A stretch of 39,556 nucleotides of DNA from Pseudonocardia sulfidoxydans NBRC 16205 (GTDB lineage Bacteria > Actinomycetota > Actinomycetes > Mycobacteriales > Pseudonocardiaceae), in NCBI RefSeq assembly GCF_007989085.1, contig NZ_BJVJ01000055.1:1-39556 (forward strand), written 5' to 3'. The notes beneath the pieces are model-generated. The model had not been told where the DNA came from. It saw only the letters and a program-made list of their open reading frames with translations, and did no database searches. A program made the translations under genes and the position numbers. Within the stretch, counting starts at the first letter, position 1; each line of letters opens with the position of its first letter. Shown here piece by piece: positions 32,706 to 37,335 of the stretch.

Positions 32706-33308
32706 TCAGGTCGGTGGGCCCTGGGGCGCACCGGTGTCCGGCGGGTCCAGCGGCAGCGTGCGGCCCAGGACCGCGAACGGACGTGCGTCGCCGGTGAACC
32801 GGTGGTGGCGCAGCACGTCGACGAACCCGGTCCGGCGGTACAGCCGCCACGCCCGGCCCGGCGGCCGCTCGCCGTACTCCGGCGTCGACAGCAGGACCCG
32901 GCTGTGCCCGGTGTCGGTGAGCAGCGCCCGCAGCAGACCCTCGCCCAGCCGCGCGCCCTGCGTGTCGGGCCGGACGTGCAGCTCGGTCAGCTCGAGGTAG
33001 TCCGACAGCCACAGCGACGCCGCCGGGTCGTCGTCCAGCCCGCGGCGCACCTCGTCGTACCACCACTGCCCGGCCCCGCCGGAGTAGCCGTAGGCGATGC
33101 CGACGAGCGCACCGGCCGCGTCGAGCCAGCCCACCGCACGCCATCCCGGCCGGCGCCCGTGGTCGAGCCAGAGGCTGCGGCGCTGGCGGGCGGTGCTGCG
33201 CGGGTAGCCCATCGCAGCGACGTAGACGGCCAGCGCCTCGTCGACCCGCGCGGCGAACTCGACCGGTCCGAGCTGGACGAGCCGGTGCCGCGGGGGTGCG
33301 GCGGTCAT
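32706..33308 (-). CDS. GNAT family N-acetyltransferase (Rv2170-type)
   Basis: A 200-residue acyl-CoA-dependent acetyltransferase. The acetyl-CoA-binding motif A is seen as LTELHVRPDTQGARLGEGLLRALL (about residues 118-141), followed by VLLSTPEYGERPPGRAWRLYRRTGFVDV, the usual C-terminal GNAT strand and helix. Rv2170, at the same position, has been reported as a lysine/isocitrate-lyase-related acetyltransferase; substrate here is not evident. The ATG at 33308 gives the family length. Its upstream region is shared with the LexA-box operon on the other strand. Confidence 0.85.
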   Translation of the reverse strand: MTAAPPRHRLVQLGPVEFAARVDEALAVYVAAMGYPRSTARQRRSLWLDHGRRPGWRAVGWLDAAGALVGIAYGYSGGAGQWWYDEVRRGLDDDPAASLWLSDYLELTELHVRPDTQGARLGEGLLRALLTDTGHSRVLLSTPEYGERPPGRAWRLYRRTGFVDVLRHHRFTGDARPFAVLGRTLPLDPPDTGAPQGPPT

Positions 33309-33477
33309 CGGTGGGCCCGATCCCGTGCGGGCGCGGACGCGGCGGTCGGCCGCACCCGACGGGGGTGCGGCGAGGGTGGGTGGTCCGGGCCGTGCACCGC
33401 GCCATCTCATCACGTCGCCCGGTGCCCGTGCAGGGGCGGGCAGCCCGACTTGACGCCACGAAAGGGGGCGGCTCTAC
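33309..33477. other. Shared upstream region of GNAT gene and SOS operon
   Basis: No ORF with coding character and no repeat is seen here. The GNAT promoter must lie in it, but no convincing -10 was found on the minus strand. Confidence 0.5.
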
Positions 33478-33507
33478 TGGAACGGTCGAACATGTGTTCG
33501 ATATGAT
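33478..33507 (+). promoter_or_regulatory. SOS promoter with perfect LexA box
   Basis: The perfect palindrome TCGAACATGTGTTCGA (33486-33501) matches the actinobacterial LexA consensus TCGAACRYRYGTTCGA. It is immediately followed by a strong -10 TATGAT (33502-33507), with TGGAAC (33478-33483) as the -35 at 18-bp spacing, so LexA would block RNA polymerase directly. Confidence 0.85.
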
Positions 33508-33523
33508 GGTCCGGTCGCGTCGA

Positions 33524-33551
33524 CCGGCGAGCGAAGGGAAGCGCTCGCCGG
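33524..33551 (+). other. Leader hairpin of the SOS operon
   Basis: Perfect 10-bp stem CCGGCGAGCG/CGCTCGCCGG with loop AAGGGAAG in the transcribed leader, 16 nt after the -10. The purine-rich loop resembles a Shine-Dalgarno; no U-tract follows, so it is not an obvious terminator. Confidence 0.6.
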
Positions 33552-33581
33552 CGGCGTGGCCCGGAAGGGGTCGTGAGAAGC

Positions 33582-33668
33582 ATGGTCGAGGTGAGGGCGC
33601 CGTCGAGGCCGGACCCGGGCGGGCCGGTGGCCGGTGCGGCGGCCACTGCACGGGGCGGGCCGCGATGA
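33582..33668 (+). CDS. Small ORF 1 of the SOS operon (28 codons)
   Basis: ATG at 33582 opens 28 codons (MVEVRAPSRPDPGG..., ending GGPR), low-complexity and Pro/Ala/Gly-rich. GGAAGGGG lies about 12 nt upstream. Its TGA overlaps the ATG of the next gene (ATGA), as do the two following genes, which is the main reason to take it seriously. It may be a coupling leader rather than a functional peptide. Confidence 0.4.
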   Translation: MVEVRAPSRPDPGGPVAGAAATARGGPR

Positions 33669-33982
33669 GCGGGTTCAGTCGCGTGTTCGGGCCGCGCCAG
33701 CCGATGCCGATCCAGGTCCGCTGGCAGGACGGAGAACCCGTCGAGTTCTCGCGCAGACCGGTGCGCCGCGGGCCGCGCTACCTGATCACCGACGTGCGGG
33801 AGCGCTGGATCGAGGAGTCGCCGTGGCCGTTCCCGTCGCCGATGCCGATCGGTGGCGACAGGTTGCGCTGCTGGCGGGTCACGGCCCGGTCGGCGGAGGA
33901 GCCGCACGCGCCGGAGATCGAGTTCGTGCTGCGGATGCGGGCGGGGCCGGGCGTGTGGGACCTCGTGCGGGTGCCGAGATGA
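33665..33982 (+). CDS. SOS-operon small protein, DUF6504-like
   Basis: A 105-residue basic protein: QPMPIQVRWQDGEPVEFSRRPVRRGPRYLITDVRERWIEESPWPF, then GDRLRCWRVTARS and a strand-rich end EFVLRMRAGPGVWDLVRVPR. The pattern, a short beta-rich domain with a W-x-x-x-x-PWP stretch and a WRV strand, resembles DUF6504, a small domain found next to Y-family polymerases and ImuB-type genes; this is recall without a search and moderate at best. It sits behind a perfect LexA box, overlaps the small ORF before and the HEPN gene after by 4 nt each, so the three are translated in series. Confidence 0.65.
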   Translation: MSGFSRVFGPRQPMPIQVRWQDGEPVEFSRRPVRRGPRYLITDVRERWIEESPWPFPSPMPIGGDRLRCWRVTARSAEEPHAPEIEFVLRMRAGPGVWDLVRVPR

Positions 33983-34671
33983 GCTCGCCGGTACGGGTTG
34001 CGGCGGCTGCGGTGCAGGTGGGCGGGAACGACGGGAACGGCACGGAAGGGGTGACGACGGTGGACCACGTACTCGAGCACCTGCGGGAGCAGGCAGCCGG
34101 CCGGGAGCGCGACCGCGAGGACGGCCGCACACCGGGGCAGACGGTGCTGCCGTTCGTCCCCGGGCCGCGGCGGTCGCGGCAGGCCGGACGAGGCCGGGGT
34201 GGGGAAGCCCCGGCACGTCCCGCCGCCACGGGCCGCCGCGCCGGATCCGACGGCACGCGCGGCGCGCGGCCGCCGCGGCGCACACCGCCGGCCGCACCGC
34301 CCACGTCACGGCACGGGAGCGCGCTGCTGCGCCAGGCGCAGGAGGGGTTGGCCGAGGCCCGCACCCTGGACGACCCGTTGCGCCGCTACCCGGCCGCCTA
34401 CCTGTCGGCGCTGCGCGCGGCCGCCGCGGTGCTCGCGGTGCGGGCGCGTCCGCAGCCGCGCCGGGGCGCCACCCGCAACGTGTGGGACCTCCTCGCCGGG
34501 GTGGCGCCGGAGCTGGGGGAGTGGGCCGCGTTCTTCGCGTCCTGCTCCGCGACGCGGGCCGCCGCCGAGGCCGGGATCGCACGCCTGGTGAGCCGGCGCG
34601 ACGCCGACGACCTGCTGCGTCAGGCGGAGCATTTCGTCGCGCTCGTCGCGGCCGACATCCCCGGCCGATGA
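33979..34671 (+). CDS. SAV_6107-type HEPN protein with candidate sliding-clamp motif
   Basis: A 230-residue protein. The C-terminal half (about 110-228) is an all-helical SAV_6107-type HEPN domain (GSALLRQAQEGLAEARTLDDPLRRYPAAYLSALRAAAAVLAVRAR...). I see no clear RX4-6H ribonuclease motif. The N-terminal half is hydrophilic and disordered, with QTVLPF at 54-59 that fits the Q-x-x-L-x-F beta-clamp-binding consensus, as in translesion polymerases. The ATG at 33979 overlaps the DUF6504-like stop (ATGA); a GTG at 34051 is possible and would keep the motif. Placement under a LexA box suggests a DNA-damage role (inference). It converges with parA (29-bp gap). Confidence 0.75.
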   Translation: MSSPVRVAAAAVQVGGNDGNGTEGVTTVDHVLEHLREQAAGRERDREDGRTPGQTVLPFVPGPRRSRQAGRGRGGEAPARPAATGRRAGSDGTRGARPPRRTPPAAPPTSRHGSALLRQAQEGLAEARTLDDPLRRYPAAYLSALRAAAAVLAVRARPQPRRGATRNVWDLLAGVAPELGEWAAFFASCSATRAAAEAGIARLVSRRDADDLLRQAEHFVALVAADIPGR

Positions 34672-34700
34672 CAGCGCACGTACCTCGGCGTGGGGTGGGG

Positions 34701-35579
34701 TCAGGAGATCGGGGGAGGGGGCGAGGTGCCGCGGCCGGAGCTGCGCCCGCTGCGCAGCACCCGGGCCAGCAACGTCGTGAACACCGCCGAGACCTCGCGC
34801 GCCCCCGGGGTGTCCCACGCCTGGATCGGCAGGCACGCCCCCTGCGCCTGCTGCACGGCCGAACGGTCGGGCACGACGCCGCTGAACACGAGCGGCCCGA
34901 AGATCTCCCGCAGCTCGGAGATGCGGTACTCGTGCTCGGCGTTGCGGGGACGGACCCGGTTGATCAGCACGCCCAGCGGCTGCAGCTCGGGGTTGCCGCG
35001 GTGGCGTTCGGTGTGCACCGCGTCGAACGCCCGCTGCACACCCGACACCGCGAACATCGTCGGATCGGTCACCAGGATCGCCCGCTGCGCCGCCGTCAGC
35101 GCGCTGCGGGTGAGCTGCCCCAGCGAGGGCGGACAGTCCACGACCACCAGCCGGTAGGCGTCGGGATCGTCGGGGTCGTACCCCGCGGCGTGCCCGATCG
35201 GGTCGTCGTCGTCCGGGTCGGCGTCCGGCAGGTCGTGCAGCCGCGACAGCGCCCGCGCCAGCCGGTTGAGCTGCTTCGGGCCCGGATCGGGGTGGTTGTG
35301 CCGCTCCGTCTGCTCCGCCCCGACGACGACGTCGAGACCCTCACCCCACCCGCTGGGCGCGATGGCCCGGTGCAGCACGGAACGTCGCGGATCGTCGAGC
35401 ACGTCGGCGATGGTCGCCGTCGTGGGCTCGACGTCGAGGGCGATGGTGGCGTTGGCCTGCGGGTCGAGGTCGACCAGCAAGGTCCGGATGCCGTGGTGCA
35501 GGGCCGCGCCCGCGAGACCGAGGGCGACAGTGGTCTTCCCGACACCGCCCTTGAGGCTCAACGTGGCGACGACGTGCAC
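34701..35579 (-). CDS. Orphan ParA/MinD-family ATPase
   Basis: A 292-residue Walker-type ATPase: deviant Walker A KGGVGKTT (10-17), LLVDLDPQANAT (34-45, switch/A' motif), VVVDCPPSLGQLT (Walker B region, about 145-157). An acidic insertion PDADPDDDD... lies at about 118-141, and the C-terminus is a basic then Pro-rich tail. No ParB gene or parS-like palindrome (TGTTTCACGTGAAACA) is nearby, so chromosome segregation is not indicated; a role in positioning some other cargo is open. The GTG at 35579 follows a TAAGTT -10 by 6 nt. It is divergent from the methyltransferase gene. Confidence 0.88.
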   Translation of the reverse strand: MHVVATLSLKGGVGKTTVALGLAGAALHHGIRTLLVDLDPQANATIALDVEPTTATIADVLDDPRRSVLHRAIAPSGWGEGLDVVVGAEQTERHNHPDPGPKQLNRLARALSRLHDLPDADPDDDDPIGHAAGYDPDDPDAYRLVVVDCPPSLGQLTRSALTAAQRAILVTDPTMFAVSGVQRAFDAVHTERHRGNPELQPLGVLINRVRPRNAEHEYRISELREIFGPLVFSGVVPDRSAVQQAQGACLPIQAWDTPGAREVSAVFTTLLARVLRSGRSSGRGTSPPPPIS

Positions 35580-35585
35580 GCGATC

Positions 35586-35591
35586 AACTTA
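35586..35591 (-). promoter_or_regulatory. -10 element of the ParA-type gene
   Basis: TAAGTT on the minus strand, 6 nt before the GTG, consistent with leaderless transcription. Confidence 0.5.
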
Positions 35592-35609
35592 CTCCGTCGT
35601 GCCGACCAC

Positions 35610-35615
35610 TACGCT
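35610..35615 (+). promoter_or_regulatory. -10 element of the methyltransferase gene
   Basis: TACGCT, 7 nt before the GTG at 35623. Only 18 bp separate it from the opposing parA -10, so the two promoters overlap and probably exclude each other. Confidence 0.5.
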
Positions 35616-35622
35616 GCGGTCC

Positions 35623-36372
35623 GTGACTGCGGCGGCGGGAGATCTGCTCGGTGCGTCCGGCGGCAGCCGGGTGGGCCGAGCTCTCGAGACGGAGCTGGAT
35701 CGAGTCCGGGCGGCGCACCCCGCCCGCCGACCACTGGTGGTCGACGTGGGCGGCGGAAGCGGCGCGTGGGCGGTACCGCTCGCGGCCGCGGGCTGCACGG
35801 TGACGGTCGTCGACAGCAGCCCCAACGCGCTCGCCGCCCTGCAGCGGCGGGCCCGTGAGGCGGGCGTCGGCGAACACGTGACCGCGGTGCAGGGCGACGT
35901 CGACGCCCTCACCGAGTGCATCGAGCCCGGCAGCGCCGACCTGGTGCTGGGTCACGGGCTGCTCGAGGTCGTCGACGACGCGCACGGCGCGGTCGCCGCC
36001 CTCAGGGCGGCCGCCGCCCCCGGCGCCGCGGTGTCCGTGCTGGTGGCGGGCCGGACCGCCGCGGTGCTCACCCGTGTCCTCGCGGGCCGGCTCGCCGAGG
36101 CGCGCGCAGTCCTCACCGACACCGACGGCCGCTCCGGCCCCGACGACAAGCTCCGCCGCCGCCTCGACGGCCCCGGCCTGCGCGCGCTGCTCGACGGCGC
36201 GGGTCTCGTCGTGGAGGTCGTCCAGGGCGACGGTGTGCTCGACGGCTGGCTTCCCGGCTCCGTCCGCGACGGCGGCGCGGTCGAGGTCGCCGAGCTCGAG
36301 GCGCTCGCGGCCGGGGTGCCGGCCCTGCGCGAGGTCGCCACCCGGCTGCACGCCCTCGCCCGCCGTCCCTGA
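35623..36372 (+). CDS. Class I SAM-dependent methyltransferase
   Basis: A 249-residue Rossmann-fold methyltransferase. The SAM-binding motif I is VVDVGGGSGAWAVPLAAAG (about residues 39-57), motif II VTVVDSSPNAL, then VQGDVDAL (acidic adenine contact) and LVLGHGLLEVV. The family resembles UbiE/CmoA-type enzymes; a small-molecule or tRNA substrate is possible, none can be named. The GTG at 35623 follows a TACGCT -10 by 7 nt. It is divergent from the ParA gene; short TGACCC triplets follow the stop. Confidence 0.85.
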   Translation: MTAAAGDLLGASGGSRVGRALETELDRVRAAHPARRPLVVDVGGGSGAWAVPLAAAGCTVTVVDSSPNALAALQRRAREAGVGEHVTAVQGDVDALTECIEPGSADLVLGHGLLEVVDDAHGAVAALRAAAAPGAAVSVLVAGRTAAVLTRVLAGRLAEARAVLTDTDGRSGPDDKLRRRLDGPGLRALLDGAGLVVEVVQGDGVLDGWLPGSVRDGGAVEVAELEALAAGVPALREVATRLHALARRP

Positions 36373-36450
36373 CCCTGACCCTGACCAGCGCGATGCCCGC
36401 CGTGTCGGGCGCGGCGCCCGGGTCGCCCGGCCGGTGCCCGGGTCCGTGAC

Positions 36451-36530
36451 GGATCTCCGGTGCGACGGCGGACCTCCGGTGCGACGGCGGACCTCCGGTA
36501 CGACGACGGCGGACCTCCGGTGCGACGACG
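36451..36530. repeat. 19-22 bp tandem repeat, four copies
   Basis: Units GGATCTCCGGTGCGACGGC (36451), GGACCTCCGGTGCGACGGC (36470), a 22-bp copy with an extra GAC (36489) and a last copy at 36511. The unit is directly repeated with no spacers. Confidence 0.85.
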
Positions 36531-36545
36531 GGGTCGCCGACAGGG

Positions 36546-36565
36546 CGAACGGCGCGAGCCGTTCG
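36546..36565. terminator. Hairpin with GCGA tetraloop
   Basis: Perfect 8-bp stem CGAACGGC/GCCGTTCG closed by a GNRA-type loop GCGA. It could end the methyltransferase transcript or be part of the DUF3040 leader. Confidence 0.5.
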
Positions 36566-36716
36566 AAGATCGGACAGTCGTGTTGGATACTCCGGCTAGT
36601 GGACCAGGCGTCGGACTCGTATCCTCTGCACTAGACGCCCACCCTGGGCGCTCGTCGTGTCGTTCCGGCACCATGGAAGATGACCCGACCGAACATCGTG
36701 TGCCGGAGGCGAAGAC

Positions 36717-37115
36717 ATGCCCCTCTCCGAGCACGAGCAGCGACTGCTCGACCAGATCGAGCGTGCTCTCTACGCCGAGGACCCCAAGTTCGCATCGTCC
36801 GTACGCGGCGGCCGACTGCGCAAACCGACCCGCCGCAGGCGCCTCCAGGGCGTCCTGGTGTTCCTGCTCGGCCTCGTACTGCTCGTCGTCGGGGTGGCCG
36901 TCCGCGCGTTGTGGCTGGCCAGCAGCTTCCCCGTCCTGAGCGTCGTGGGCTTCCTGCTGATGCTCGGCGGCGCGGTCCTGGCCGTGACCTCGGTGGGCGC
37001 GAGCGGCACCCAGGCCCAGCAGGGCGGCAAGAACACCCCGCAGCAGGCCCAGGAACGCGGCGGCATCACCGGGAAGATGGAGGAGCGCTTCCGGCGGCGC
37101 TTCGAACAGGAATGA
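36717..37115 (+). CDS. DUF3040 membrane protein (Rv2169c-type)
   Basis: A 132-residue DUF3040 protein. The N-terminus PLSEHEQRLLDQIERALYAEDPKFA is the family signature, followed by a basic segment RKPTRRRR, two TM helices (about 43-63 and 68-88) and a Gln-rich cytoplasmic tail ending in an amphipathic EERFRRRFEQE. Function is unknown; the gene is conserved near the mraZ/dcw cluster in actinobacteria. A clean GGAGG Shine-Dalgarno (36705-36709) lies 7 nt before the ATG. A good terminator follows. Confidence 0.92.
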   Translation: MPLSEHEQRLLDQIERALYAEDPKFASSVRGGRLRKPTRRRRLQGVLVFLLGLVLLVVGVAVRALWLASSFPVLSVVGFLLMLGGAVLAVTSVGASGTQAQQGGKNTPQQAQERGGITGKMEERFRRRFEQE

Positions 37116-37143
37116 CCTGACGTTCCGGGACCGATGTCCCGCT

Positions 37144-37180
37144 CGACGGCGACCCCACCGGGGTCGCCGTCGTCGTCTTT
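37144..37180 (+). terminator. Intrinsic terminator after the DUF3040 gene
   Basis: 13-bp perfect stem CGACGGCGACCCC and complement with loop ACC, followed by TCGTCTTT. It is the best classical terminator in the window. Confidence 0.8.
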
Positions 37181-37210
37181 GCGGAGCTGTCCCGCGCGCG
37201 GACGTCATCC

Positions 37211-37318
37211 GGGCGCAACCTGACTGCTGCGTTCAGACCCGGATAGGACCGTGAGGTTGCGCACGGATCGTCGGGCGCAACCTCACCGCTGTTCAGAGCA
37301 CCCACGACCACCGTGAGG
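37211..37318. repeat. GCGCAACCT repeat element with hairpin
   Basis: Two related units of about 46 bp (37211-37256 and 37273-37318), each opening GGGCGCAACCT, containing GTTCAGA and ending ACCGTGAGG. Between them GTGAGGTTGCGC (37251-37262) and GCGCAACCTCAC (37275-37286) form a perfect 12-bp stem with a 12-nt loop. It lies between convergent genes and could end the minus-strand transcript. Confidence 0.8.
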
Positions 37319-37335
37319 GCGCGCGGACGGACGCC

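Larger units (their letters stand above)
36373..36716. other. 344-bp intergenic region before the DUF3040 gene
   Basis: No gene is seen. It holds three TGACCC hexamers just after the methyltransferase stop (36372-36386), a four-copy tandem repeat, a tetraloop hairpin, and candidate -10 elements GATACT (36586-36591) and TATCCT (36620-36625) for the DUF3040 gene. Confidence 0.6.

Noticed and set aside
35579..35623. parS-like site or ParB gene near the ParA-type gene
   Set aside because: No TGTTTCACGTGAAACA-like palindrome or ParB-like frame was found in the neighbourhood.
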